Shown: positions 1 to 8,474 of the stretch, piece by piece
Position numbering within the stretch: position 1 is the stretch's first letter
How the letters are laid out: the number at the start of each line of letters is the position of its first letter
Source of the DNA: Streptomyces sp. I6
Lineage (GTDB): Bacteria > Actinomycetota > Actinomycetes > Streptomycetales > Streptomycetaceae
Assembly (NCBI GenBank): GCA_003725745.1
Contig: RHDP01000001.1
Location: forward strand, 6,489,501-6,553,500
Reading direction: 5' to 3'
DNA: 64,000 bases
The notes under the pieces: generated by a model
The model's database searches: none
What the model was told of the DNA's origin: nothing
The model's input: only the letters and a program-made list of their open reading frames with translations
Program-made: the position numbers and the translations under genes

Positions 1-190
1 CACCCGGCTCGCCGTCGAACACCCCACCACCGTCGCCGAGGGCAAGCCGGGCGGCGGACTGCGCCGCCGGCGCCGACTGCGGGGCCGACGCCGCCACCGC
101 CGCGGGTGCCATCGCCCCTACCCCGAGCAGACCGGCCGCCACGACCAGCCCCAGTCGGCCGGCCCAAGAAACCATGTGCCTGAATCGCAT
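1..190 (-). CDS. Exported protein, N-terminal part only (runs off the window)
   Basis: Reading the minus strand from an ATG at 190 gives 63 residues beginning MRFRHMVSWAGRLGLVVAAG. It has a short basic start, a hydrophobic core (LGLVVAAGLLGVGAMAPAAV) and an Ala-rich tail ending near AVAAS-APQ, so a Sec-type signal peptide is clear. A purine-rich AAGG stretch about 10 bases upstream could be the ribosome site. The rest of the protein lies outside the window, so no function can be assigned. The gene is divergent from the YVTN protein gene. Confidence 0.65.
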   Translation of the reverse strand, partial: MRFRHMVSWAGRLGLVVAAGLLGVGAMAPAAVAASAPQSAPAAQSAARLALGDGGGVFDGEPG

Positions 191-699
191 GAGGATCGCC
201 CTTCTTCCGAGAAACACCTCCCTGAGCCTTCTTCGGCTCCGTGAGCGGCATATTCCGGACACGGAGCGCCCGGGGGACACCGAAGAAGAACACAGGGGCC
301 GGATATGTTGCGTATCCAGTAGGCCGTGACGCGTCCGGCACGGTCACGCCACGCGAATTCGGAACTTGACAGCCATTCCATGCGGCCGTAGCGGTGCTGG
401 CGCCCGTGAAGAGAAGTCCGGCACACCGTGCGGGACGGTGAGTTCCCTCCGCGCGCACCGGTCCCGGTCCCGCCGGCGGTGATCACAGGGCCGGTCCAGG
501 GACCAGATGCGGGCTCTGGACGTGGCGAACCGTGTGGATTGCAGGAAAATGGACGTGATGCCGGACATGTGGGGCCCAGAGATTCGGGCGCACGGGTGCC
601 GTGGTGCTTGCTGGTGCCGGGTGTCCGGTCCGAGCAGACGGGCGGGCTTCGGAGGGCGGGGCCGCGGCGCCGCACCCTGACCTGGCCATGGAGGGTTGT
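191..699. other. Divergent intergenic region
   Basis: About 500 bases between two divergent genes for exported proteins. It is locally less GC-rich around 310-380, as expected for promoter DNA. Apart from the candidate promoter listed at 366-394, no gene or repeat is supported here. Confidence 0.6.
366..394 (+). promoter_or_regulatory. Candidate sigma-70-type promoter
   Basis: A perfect TTGACA (366-371) is followed after 17 bases by TAGCGG (389-394). The -35 and spacing are ideal; the -10 lacks the usual final T. It would drive the YVTN protein gene with a leader of about 300 bases. Inferred from sequence only. Confidence 0.35.
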
Positions 700-1775
700 A
701 TGACTGCCTGTCGTGTTACGTCGCGAACGGGGCCCGGCGACGGCGTCGGAGCGCCGCGGAGGCAGCAGGGGTGGCGGGCCGGGGCCAGGGTTCTGGTGTC
801 CGCGCTTGTCCTGGTGGCGGGGCTGGTGGTGCCGGTGTCGACCGCGCAGTCCGCGCTCGCTGTCGCGACCGGCACCTATGCCTATGTCGCCAACACCCAT
901 GACGACACGGTGTCGGTGATCGACACCTCCGGGAACACGGTCGTCGACACCATCCGGGTCGGCGACGCCCCGCGCTGGGTCGCCGTGACCCCGGACGGCG
1001 CCTACGCCTACGTCACCAACGGAGCCGATGATTCGGTGTCGGTGATCGACACCTCCAAGGAGACCGTCACCGCCACCGTTCCCGTCGGCGACTCCCCACG
1101 CGGGATAGCGATGAGCCCGAACGGTACCTATGCCTATGTCGCCAACACCGAAGGCGATTCGGTGTCGGTGATCGACACCTCCAAGAAGGCCGTCACCGCC
1201 ACCGTTCCCGTCGGAGCCTCTCCGGTCGGGGTGGCGGTGGCTCCGAACGGCTCCTTCGTCTATGTCCCCAACACCGACGGCGATTCGGTGTCGGTGATCG
1301 ATACTTCCGGGAACACGGTCGTCGACACGGTCCGGGTCGGCGACTCCCCGCGCGGCGTGGCGGTGACGCCGGACAGTGCCTTCGCCTATGTGCCCAACAA
1401 CGGTGGTGACACGGTGTCGGTGATCGATACTTCCGGGAACACGGTCGTCGACACCGTCCGGGTCGGCGACTCCCCGCGCGGCGTGGCGGTGGCTCCGAAC
1501 GGTACCTATGCCTATGTCGCCAACAACGGTGGTGACACGGTGTCGGTGATCGACACATCCAAGAAGGCCGTCACCGCCACCGTTCCCGTCGGAGCCTCTC
1601 CGGTCGGGATGGCGGTGGCTCCGAACGGCTCCTCCGTCTACGTCGCCAACACCGACGGCGATTCGGTGTCGGTGATCGACACTTCCAGGGATACCGTCAC
1701 CACCACCGTCGGCGTCGGGGCTTCCCGTTCGGTGTGGCGGTCTCGGTGGCACCCCAGCCGGGGCAGGAGCGCTGA
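700..1775 (+). CDS. Exported seven-bladed YVTN beta-propeller protein (frame break near C-terminus)
   Basis: ATG at 700 has a close GGAGGG ribosome site. Residues 1-50 are a basic start plus signal peptide (hydrophobic run LVSALVLVAGLVVPVSTAQSA). Then come seven 42-residue blades of the YVTN/YncE type, each with a [TS]YxYVxN-x4-D[ST]VSVIDTS core, so the protein is almost purely a seven-blade ring. The family binds partners or ligands at the cell surface; no catalytic residues are recognisable. The seventh blade breaks at about 1727: one extra C in the CCC run restores GASPFGVAVSVAP and a stop at 1775, whereas the sequence as given runs on to 2541 antisense through the next gene. The break is inferred from the repeat itself. 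Confidence 0.8.
874..1755 (+). repeat. Seven tandem 126-base blade-encoding repeats
   Basis: Units start at 874, 1000, 1126, 1252, 1378, 1504 and 1630. Several blocks, for example ATTCGGTGTCGGTGATCGAC, are nearly identical between units, indicating recent tandem duplication or gene conversion. Confidence 0.9.
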
Positions 1776-1862
1776 CGCCATTCAAGTGGCGTACCGCGCT
1801 GTGCGACTGACCGTGAGTCGGCCGGCCCCGTACCGTTCGTATACGGCGCCGGAGTCGCGGGC

Positions 1863-2503
1863 CTACTTCATCAGGGCCGCCCAGTCACCGTCGAGAACCC
1901 GATCCCTCCAAATGTCGACCTTCTTCTCGGAGACGTCGTACTTCTCGGCGACCTGGGCGGTCGTCGCCTCGTCGGCCAGCAGGGCCACCACGATGCGCAC
2001 CTTGTCCACCACCGACAGTTCGTCCACCGGCTTGTCCGGGAGTTCACCGAACTCCTCGAAGCCCTCGAGGTTCTTCAGTTCCTTCAGCTCCTGGAGGTCC
2101 TTCAGTTTCTTGAATTCCTTGAGGTCCTTGAGGTCCTTGAGGCTTCCGGCATCCTCCAGGTCCTCGAAGTCCTTGGACTCGTCGGACTCCTTCGACTCCT
2201 TCGACTCCTTCGACTCCTTCGACTCCTTCGAGTCCTTGGAGTCCTTGGAGTCCTCAGGATGCGCACAGCCGGGCCGGCCCGGTTCGCCGGGCTCACCCGG
2301 CCGACCGGGTTTCCCGCCCTTGCCGCCCTCCCCGCCCTTGCCGCAGCCCTCGGCGGACCGGCTGACCAGGGCCGCGGCATCGGCGGAGGGGGCCGTGCCC
2401 CTCGGGGAGCCTGCGGTGCCTGAGCGGCGCACGCGGTCCCGGTCGCGACGGCCACCGAGGCCACCGCCAGAACGACCGAATGCTTCCAGAGTTTCCTGGA
2501 CAC
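1863..2503 (-). CDS. Exported low-complexity protein: collagen-like, SKE and LKD repeats, C-terminal HTH-like segment
   Basis: No family recognised. A GTG at 2503 with a GGAG ribosome site 8 bases upstream starts SRKLWKHSVVLAVASVAVAT, a good signal peptide. The rest lies in the next frame, so a one-base loss is inferred around 2400-2440. The second part reads: a collagen-like Gly-X-Y run (GEGGKGGKPGRPGEPGEPG), nine or more Ser-Lys-Asp/Glu triplets, about ten Leu-Lys-Asp/Glu triplets predicted as a charged helix, then about 50 residues resembling a transposase-type helix-turn-helix (VAEKYDVSEKKVDIWRDRVL). An HTH in an exported protein is odd. Using the alternative ATG at 2522 avoids the frame break but has no ribosome site and loses the signal peptide. 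It is convergent with the YVTN gene. Confidence 0.6.
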
Positions 2504-2690
2504 GGGAAACGCTCCGTTTCATGACGAGAGAAGACAAGTGAACAGAAGCGAAGACGAGAGAAGGGGTGCCGCTCGATGACGGGATAAGGAAGCCGTCCAC
2601 CTATCGGGTGCACCCGACCACCACGGGGGTGGAGGCCGGCCGGCCTCCACCCCGCCGAGGCGGGCCGTGGGTCCGCCTCGGGTCCGGTGA

Positions 2691-3314
2691 TCAGAAGATG
2701 CTGATGCCGCCCTCACCTCCGTTGCCGCCGTCGCCGCCGTGGTCGAAGACGCTGTAGCCACCGGCTCCGCCGTCGCCGCCTGCGCCACCGTCGCCGTAGA
2801 CGGTGTCGCCTCCGTCGCCGCCGTTGCCGCCGTCGCCGCCGTGGTGGAAGACGCTGTCCCCGCCGCCTCCGCCGCTGCCCCCGTCGCCGCCGTCCCCGTA
2901 GACGCTGTCGCCTCCGTCGCCTCCGTCGCCGCCGTGACCGCCATGGCCGAAGACGCTCTCCCCGCCGCCTCCGCCACCGCCTCCGCCGCCCCCGCCGCCG
3001 TAGACGCTGTCGCCGCCGTCACCTCCGTCGCCGCCTGCGCCTCCGTCGCCGTAGACGCTGTCGCCGCCGTCACCTCCGTCGCCGCCTGCGCCTCCGTCGC
3101 CGTAGACGCTGCCGCCGCCCGCGCCTCCGTCGCCGCCCGCCCCGCCGCCGGTGACCAGCACCGCGGGCGCCACGGCAGAGGCCGCCGGAGTCGCCGCGGA
3201 CGCCGGAAGGGCGACCGCACCGGAAGCGGCGGCGGCAGAGGCGAATATCACCGCCAGGCGGAAACCTCGCCGTCTGGGCCGGCCCTCGTTGTGGTTGTGC
3301 ACCATACGGGTCAT
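2691..3314 (-). CDS. Exported glycine-rich repeat protein (SVY/SVF units)
   Basis: ATG at 3314 has AGGAG seven bases upstream, preferred over the GTG at 3332. The 207-residue product starts with a basic segment and signal peptide (RRRGFRLAVIFASAAAASGA, cleavage near ASA-ATP). From about residue 60 it is eight copies of a 17-residue unit of pattern [DEG]-[ST]-V-[YF]-x-x-GG-x-GG-x-GG-x-GG, ending ISIF. Nothing enzymatic is visible. The regular aromatic SVY/SVF every 17 residues in a Gly/Asp spacer suggests a structural or surface polymer, loosely like PE_PGRS-type glycine-rich proteins, but no homology is claimed. It lies downstream of, and on the same strand as, no obvious partner; its neighbour at 1863-2503 is a similarly repetitive exported protein. 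Confidence 0.75.
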   Translation of the reverse strand: MTRMVHNHNEGRPRRRGFRLAVIFASAAAASGAVALPASAATPAASAVAPAVLVTGGGAGGDGGAGGGSVYGDGGAGGDGGDGGDSVYGDGGAGGDGGDGGDSVYGGGGGGGGGGGGGESVFGHGGHGGDGGDGGDSVYGDGGDGGSGGGGGDSVFHHGGDGGNGGDGGDTVYGDGGAGGDGGAGGYSVFDHGGDGGNGGEGGISIF

Positions 3315-3748
3315 CGAATTACTCCTGTTCACGCCGAGAATGAATGGCTTTCCCCGTTGTTTCCGGGGATGATTTTGGAGCGGCGGACGCGGGGAATTCC
3401 CGCCCCGCCATTCCGTTCCGCTGCGCTGTGCTACGCCTCACTTCTGCCGAGGCTCACATCACCATTACGCCGGAATGGGAGAAATGGGTCGCGTTCCGAA
3501 AAATCGGGACTTGACGCGATCGGAAACGGCGGGTAGAAGCCACGGCCCGGCGAATTCCCCCCTCGACCCGGCGGTGCCGGCACACCGCCCCTGCGTCCCG
3601 CCCCGCGGCACACCGCAGCCGAGCGGCCCTGCCGGCCGTGGGTGCCTGGTTGGCGCCGCCGCTTGATGACTCGGGAAAGGTACGGGAGGGTGGCACAGTC
3701 CCGGCTTCCAGCGGAAGGTGATGAGGCCCGCTCCCGGGCCTTGGCAAC
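3315..3748. other. Intergenic region with a small hairpin
   Basis: About 430 bases between divergent genes. CCCCG (3352-3356) pairs with CGGGG (3364-3368) around a 7-base loop, in the 5-prime leader of the glycine-rich protein. A candidate promoter for the downstream phosphatase operon is listed at 3511-3539. No further gene is supported. Confidence 0.5.
3511..3539 (+). promoter_or_regulatory. Candidate promoter of the partner-switching operon
   Basis: TTGACG (3511-3516), 17 bases, TAGAAG (3534-3539). The -35 and spacing are good, the -10 weaker. It would give a leader of about 200 bases before the phosphatase start at 3749. Confidence 0.4.
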
Positions 3749-5410
3749 ATGACGACTTTCGAAGGCTCCCCGCGCGGGTCGCAGGGCGCGGCCCCCGTCG
3801 ACGCCTCGTGGACGCGGTCTCCCTACCCCGCACTGGCCGCGGACCGCGCCGGCGGGGTGCTGGAGGTGAACGCGGCGGCTGCCGCGCTGTTCCCCGCCGC
3901 GCTCGGAGGAGCGCGGCTCGACGACGTGGTGCCCGCATGGCTGGCCCAGGCGCACCGGCGAGTCACCTCGGGGGGCGCCCCCGGGGGACGGGCTGGCGCG
4001 GAGCGCGGCCGCCACGGAGACCTCACCCTGGAAGCCCATCCGACGGTGGGCGAGAACGGAGAGGTGGTCTGGTGGCTGGTCGACGACACCGACCGCCTGC
4101 TGGCCGAAACGGCCCTGCACGACGAACGGGAGAGGACGGCCTTCCTGGCGGAGGCCTCGACCCGGCTGCTCGCCTCGCTCAACGTGGACCGGTGCATGGA
4201 GGCCGTGGTGGGCATCGCAGCAGAGCACCTGGCGGACGCCGCAGTCCTCGTCGCCCCGGCCGCCGGCAAGCGCCACCCCATGGCGGCGACGGTGCGGGGC
4301 GGTTCCGTCGTCCGCACCGCGGCCCGGATCGACCCCGCCGCGGTACCGGGCCTCGCGGAGGCGCTACGGGGGTTCCCGCCCGTACCGTCCCGGTGGATCG
4401 ATCCCGCCGCACTGCCGGACTGGGCGGTCCCCGACGGCCTGGACGGGCCCGTCGGCTCCGTCGTGGTCACCCCGCTGCCCGGTCTCGGAGTGCCGGCCGG
4501 CGCGCTCGTCCTGCTCCGGCGCGGTGAGAACGCCGCCTTCGGCGCCTCGGAGGAGGTCTTCGCCCGGATCTTCGCCGCGCGTGCCGGAGTGGCGCTGTCC
4601 GCAGCGCGCCTCTACACGGAGCAGGCGAGCATCACCGCGACCCTGATGGGGGAACTGCTGCCCCCGGAGCTCCGGCATGTGCACGGGGTGGAGTTCGCCG
4701 GCGGCTACCGCGCCTCGCGCGACACCGAGCGGGTCGGCGGCGACTTCTACGACGTGCACCCGGGTGCCTCGCCCGACCAGGAGACGTTCGCCGTGCTGGG
4801 CGACGTGTGCGGCAAGGGCCTGGCGGCCGCGGTCCTGACCGGCAAGATCCGCAACACCCTGCAGGCGCTGCTGCCCCTGGCCGACGACCACGGAAAACTG
4901 CTGCGGCTGCTCAACGGCGCACTGATCACCGATCGGCACGCCCGCTACGCCACCCTGGTCCTGGCCTCGGTGCGGCGTACGGGATGTGCCACACACCTGC
5001 GCCTGACCAGCGCGGGGCACCCCAGGCCGCTGATCGTGCGCCAGACCGGCCGGGTCGAGGAGGCCGACACCTCGGGGACCCTGGTCGGGGCCCTGCCCGA
5101 GGTCAACGCCCGTACCGCGGAGGTGGAACTGAGGCCCGGCGAGACCTGTCTGCTGTACACGGACGGCATCACCGAGGCCAGGGGCGGTCCTCTCGGCGAC
5201 GTGATGTTCGGGGAGGACCGGCTGCGGGCGGCGCTGGCGGAATGCGCCGGCATGCCCGCCGAGGCCGTCGTGGAGAGGCTGCAGATGCTGGCCTCGGAGT
5301 GGGTCGGCGACGGGCCGCACGACGACATCGCGGTGGTGGCGATCACCGCGCCGTACGGCACCCGTCTCACGGCGGTCGACGGCCATACGCCGGGCAGGTG
5401 CACCGCATGA
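3749..5410 (+). CDS. PAS/GAF-type sensor PP2C (SpoIIE-like) serine phosphatase
   Basis: 553 residues. Residues about 20-110 look like a PAS sensor (ALAADRAGGVLEVNAAAAAL to WWLVDDTDR), 125-290 like a GAF domain, and 310-540 are a SpoIIE/PP2C catalytic domain with metal-binding motifs GGDFYDV (about 330), GDVCGKG, LYTDGITEAR and DDIAVV. Proteins of this family remove phosphate from a serine on STAS anti-sigma antagonists, which then bind the RsbW-like kinase and release a sigma factor. The next gene overlaps by four bases (ATGA), and STAS and kinase genes follow, so this is probably the input phosphatase of that switch. No strong ribosome site precedes the ATG at 3749. Catalytic residues appear intact. 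Confidence 0.9.
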   Translation: MTTFEGSPRGSQGAAPVDASWTRSPYPALAADRAGGVLEVNAAAAALFPAALGGARLDDVVPAWLAQAHRRVTSGGAPGGRAGAERGRHGDLTLEAHPTVGENGEVVWWLVDDTDRLLAETALHDERERTAFLAEASTRLLASLNVDRCMEAVVGIAAEHLADAAVLVAPAAGKRHPMAATVRGGSVVRTAARIDPAAVPGLAEALRGFPPVPSRWIDPAALPDWAVPDGLDGPVGSVVVTPLPGLGVPAGALVLLRRGENAAFGASEEVFARIFAARAGVALSAARLYTEQASITATLMGELLPPELRHVHGVEFAGGYRASRDTERVGGDFYDVHPGASPDQETFAVLGDVCGKGLAAAVLTGKIRNTLQALLPLADDHGKLLRLLNGALITDRHARYATLVLASVRRTGCATHLRLTSAGHPRPLIVRQTGRVEEADTSGTLVGALPEVNARTAEVELRPGETCLLYTDGITEARGGPLGDVMFGEDRLRAALAECAGMPAEAVVERLQMLASEWVGDGPHDDIAVVAITAPYGTRLTAVDGHTPGRCTA

Positions 5411-6725
5411 CCGGCGTCCATCGCGCACGGACCGGTGACGCCCGCGCCGCCGAGGCCGACGCTCCCGCGGCGGACCGGCCCGTCGCAGCCGTCCCGGCAG
5501 GCCGTCCCGGTGCCGTCGGTGCCGCCGACGGAGACCGTCCACCCGGGCAGGCCGACGGAGACCGTCCGCCCGGCCAGGCCGACGGTTCGACCGGGGCGCC
5601 GCGTGCGGCACTGCTGTCCGCTGCCCGGGACGAACTCTGGAAGGCCGTCGACGCGCGGGATGAACCGAGCGCCTCGCGGGGCGTGTTCGGGCTTCTGGAC
5701 TCCGGTCTCGCCGCCGAGGACGTCCTGCTCGAGGTCATCGCTCCGGTACAGCGGAAGGTAGGGGCGGAATGGGCCGCCGGACGCATCACCGTCGCCCAGG
5801 AGCACGCCGCCACCGCCATCCACGAGCGCGTCATCGCCGCCCTGGCACACCGGTCCGCCCCGCGGACCGGGCCGAGCGGGGTGACCGTCACCGTCGCCTG
5901 CGTCGAGGGGGAGTGGCATGCCCTGCCGGCCCGGATCCTCGCCGAGACGCTGCGTCTTCGCGGCCACGCGGTCGACTACCTCGGAGCCCAGGTGCCGACC
6001 GCGCACCTCATCGCCCATCTGCACCGGACGGCGCCGGACGTCGCCGCCCTGTCCTCCTCGCTCCCCACCCGGCTGCCCACGGCGCACGCGGCCATCACCG
6101 CCGTCCGCGCCACGGGCGTGCCGGTGCTCGCGGGCGGGCGGCGTTCGCCCCGGACGGCCGCTACGCGCGGCTGCTCGGCGCCGACGCCTGGGCCGCGGAC
6201 GCCCGTGAGGCGGCCGACGTCCTCAGCCGCGGTCTGCCCCGGCCGGGGCCGGACGCGGCCCGGCCCGCCGCGGAGGACCTGCCCCATCTGGACGACCAGG
6301 AGTACACCGTCGTCAGCCGCGGCAAGCGGCGACTGGTGAGGCACACCCTCGCCGGGCTGGAGCGGCGGCTCCCCGCGATGCTCTCCTACAGCGAAACCCA
6401 ACGCGAGCGCACCGCCGAGGACCTCGCCCATATCGTCGACTTCCTCGCCGCCGCCCTCTACACCGACGACACCACGCTGTTCACCGGCTTCCTCGACTGG
6501 ACGGGCGGCATCCTCGAAGCCCGGGGCGTGCCCGCCCGCGTCCTCCTGCCCGGGCTCGACCTGCTGCGGCAGGAGCTCAGGGACTTTCCCCGTACTCTGG
6601 ACCTCCTCACCCAGGGGCCGACACCCTGCGCGGGCGGGACCCCCGTCCCACGATCCCCGGCCCCGGAACCGCACCATGACCGCATTTCCCGAACGCACCC
6701 TCGACATCGAGGTCACCACCGGTGA
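5407..6725 (+). CDS. B12-binding sensor with CarH-like cap (frame break near 6137)
   Basis: The start ATG overlaps the upstream stop. After a Pro/Asp-rich linker, residues about 62-145 form a four-helix B12-binding-2 cap with W122-x9-E132-H133, the spacing of the adenosylcobalamin photoreceptor CarH. Residues about 155-245 are a Rossmann-like B12-binding domain with E-W-H171-A-L-P in place of D-x-H-x-x-G, so the axial histidine is kept. At about 6137 the frame breaks inside a GGG run; one added G gives VLAGGAAFAPDGRYARLLGA and an uninterrupted helical C-terminus to 6725, about 439 residues in all. That C-terminal helical region (about 290-420) is not recognised. There is no MerR DNA-binding domain, so any signal is likely passed to the phosphatase or STAS proteins encoded beside it. 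Confidence 0.8.
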
Positions 6726-7098
6726 CGGCGGGGAGGTGCACGTCCGTATCGGCGGCGACCTCGACTGGGACTCGGCGGACGACCTCACCGAGGCCGCCCG
6801 CGTCTGCCTGCACGCCGAGCGGCCGCCCCGCCTCATGGTGCTGGACTGCGGTGCGCTGAGCCTGTGCGACTCCGCGGGGCTGGCGGCACTCCTCATGATC
6901 CACCGCATCGCGACCGCCGCCGGGACGCGGCTGCGGCTGGACCACCGACCCGCGCTGCTCGAACGGCTGCTGGCACTGACCGGCACCCGGGACCACCTCA
7001 CCGGCGCGGGCGGGGCCGGGGCCGCCGAGCCCCCGGGCGAGCCGGACGCGCCGAGCACCGCCGGTACGGCGCCTCCGCCTCCGGCCCGGCCCGACTGA
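6676..7098 (+). CDS. STAS-domain anti-sigma factor antagonist
   Basis: 140 residues. A STAS fold spans about 10-105, with the phospho-acceptor motif LSLCDSAGLAALL (Asp-Ser-Ala-Gly, Ser at about 74), as in SpoIIAA/RsbV/BldG. The Pro/Ala-rich tail (115-140) is probably disordered. When dephosphorylated, such proteins bind the RsbW-type kinase. The start overlaps the end of the corrected B12-sensor gene by about 50 bases and the phosphatase lies two genes upstream, so co-transcription is likely. Confidence 0.88.
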   Translation: MTAFPERTLDIEVTTGDGGEVHVRIGGDLDWDSADDLTEAARVCLHAERPPRLMVLDCGALSLCDSAGLAALLMIHRIATAAGTRLRLDHRPALLERLLALTGTRDHLTGAGGAGAAEPPGEPDAPSTAGTAPPPPARPD

Positions 7099-7176
7099 GG
7101 CCTGTCCCGTCAGGGGCCGGGGAGTCCCGGGCGCCCCACCCTGCCCGCGCCGGAGGCGGGCTGGGACAATTCCCGG

Positions 7177-7554
7177 ATGAGCGAAGACCTGGAAGTGACG
7201 TCGTCCCTGGTCGACGGCGTGCGCGTGGTGCGCGTCAGCGGCGAGTGCGACGCCGACGAGGCCGGGACGCTGGCCCAGACCCTCGCGGCGCCCCTCGACG
7301 GCACCGCACTCGGAGTCGTCGTGGTGCTGTCCCGGGTGACCTTCGCCGACTCCTCGTTCCTCCACACGCTCATCGAGGCGCACCGCCGCCATGTGGAGGC
7401 GGGCGTGCCGCTCGTGCTCGCCGAACCCCACATCTCGGTCCGGCGGCTGCTGGACCTCACCGACACGGCGCGCCTCTTCACCGTCGCTCCCACGACGGCC
7501 GCGGCCGCGGACGAGGTCCGCGGGGCACGCAGCGACGGCCACCACGTCCGGTGA
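7177..7554 (+). CDS. Second STAS-domain anti-sigma factor antagonist
   Basis: 125 residues, a compact STAS domain with beta-strands at the N-terminus (VRVVRVSGECDADEAGTL) and the acceptor region VTFADSSFLHTLIEA, where Asp-Ser-Ser gives one or two candidate phosphoserines. It differs clearly from the preceding STAS protein, so this is a pair rather than a recent duplication. The stop overlaps a GTG that could start the anti-sigma kinase (GTGA), pointing to translational coupling. Start at ATG 7177. Confidence 0.88.
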   Translation: MSEDLEVTSSLVDGVRVVRVSGECDADEAGTLAQTLAAPLDGTALGVVVVLSRVTFADSSFLHTLIEAHRRHVEAGVPLVLAEPHISVRRLLDLTDTARLFTVAPTTAAAADEVRGARSDGHHVR

Positions 7555-7577
7555 ACGGCGGACCGGAGCGGCACCCG

Positions 7578-8236
7578 ATGCACCGTGGGCCGCAGGCGAG
7601 GGACACGGCCGACGCGGCGGCGGAAGCGGCCCGTGCGGCGTCACCGCGCGGGGGAGGAACGGAGGGAGCGGCCGCCACCGGCCGCGAACAGGCCCCCGGC
7701 CCGGCGGCTGCCCACCGGCACCCTTCCGCACCGGGAGGGCCCGGCGCGCACGGGTATCGCCCCGCAGCGGTGACGGATCCGCGGGAGCAGCATCCGGGAG
7801 TCCTCCCCGGTGCGCACCGGCACCGTTCCGTGAGCCTGCCGGGTACGGGCGAACCGGGCCCCGGCACGGCCGCCGCCGCCCGCGAGCGGGTGCGCCGCCT
7901 CCTCGACGGGCACGCGGCCGCGCCTCTGCCGCCACCGGTGGTCGACGACATCCTGCTGGTCACGTCCGAGCTGGTCACCAACGCAGTGCGGCACGGCGGC
8001 GGCCTCGCCGCCTTCCACGCCGAACTCGACGGCCGCACCGTCCGCATCAGTGTGTCGGACCGTTCGCCCACGCCGCCCAGCAGCACGCTGCGCCGCCGGA
8101 CCACCGCGCCGGGCGGCTTCGGCTGGCCCCTCGTCCAGCGCCTCAGCCGCAGTGTCACCGTCACCCCGGCCCACGGCGGCAAGACCGTCGAGGCCGTCCT
8201 GCTCGTCTCCGCCGAGAGGCCCGGCCAGGGGCCTGA
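7578..8236 (+). CDS. RsbW-like anti-sigma factor serine kinase (3-prime end uncertain)
   Basis: A long Ala/Gly/Pro-rich N-terminal region (about 1-90) precedes a GHKL ATPase domain with N-box motif DDILLVTSELVTNAVRHGGG and a later GGFGWPLVQRLS motif (G-box region shortened). This family binds a sigma factor and phosphorylates STAS antagonists. The start is ATG 7578 with GGAG upstream; GTG 7551 is the alternative and overlaps the previous stop. As given, the frame stays open to 8681, running 220 bases antisense into the convergent phosphatase. One missing G in GGGG at 8228-8231 would instead end the protein at 8236 right after the ATPase fold, which fits the family. This end is inferred. Confidence 0.7.
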
Positions 8237-8318
8237 CCGCGCCCGCCGCACGCGGCCCGGTCCGGCGGTGCCCCGCGGTGCGGGCGGCGGCACGCTTCCC
8301 GGCGTGCTGAGCCGGCCC

Positions 8319-8474
8319 GGCCCGCATGCCGGGCCGGCGCCCGGTCGCGGACTCGCGGCCACGGCGCCCGGGGTATCCGCTATGTGCCGGCTCCCGGCCC
8401 GCATGCCGGGCCGGCCCCCGGTGGCGGACTCGCGGCCACGGCGCCCGGGAGGGACCCGCTATGTGCCGGCTCCC
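8319..8474. repeat. Tandem 78-base duplication carrying a hairpin between convergent genes
   Basis: Copy 1 is 8319-8395 and copy 2 is 8396-8474, over 90 percent alike. Each starts with GGCCCGCATGCCGGGCC, a perfect 6-base stem with a 5-base loop, and ends CTATGTGCCGGCTCCC. The position between convergent genes suggests a duplicated bidirectional terminator. Confidence 0.75.

Noticed and set aside
1776-2541. Continuation of the YVTN reading frame to 2541
   Set aside because: It is antisense to the low-complexity protein gene, has Ser-rich shadow composition, and begins exactly where the seventh blade loses its frame.
2739-3536. Plus-strand Ala/Val-rich frame opposite the glycine-rich gene
   Set aside because: It is the mirror image of GGN codons on the minus strand, where a signal peptide and ribosome site exist.
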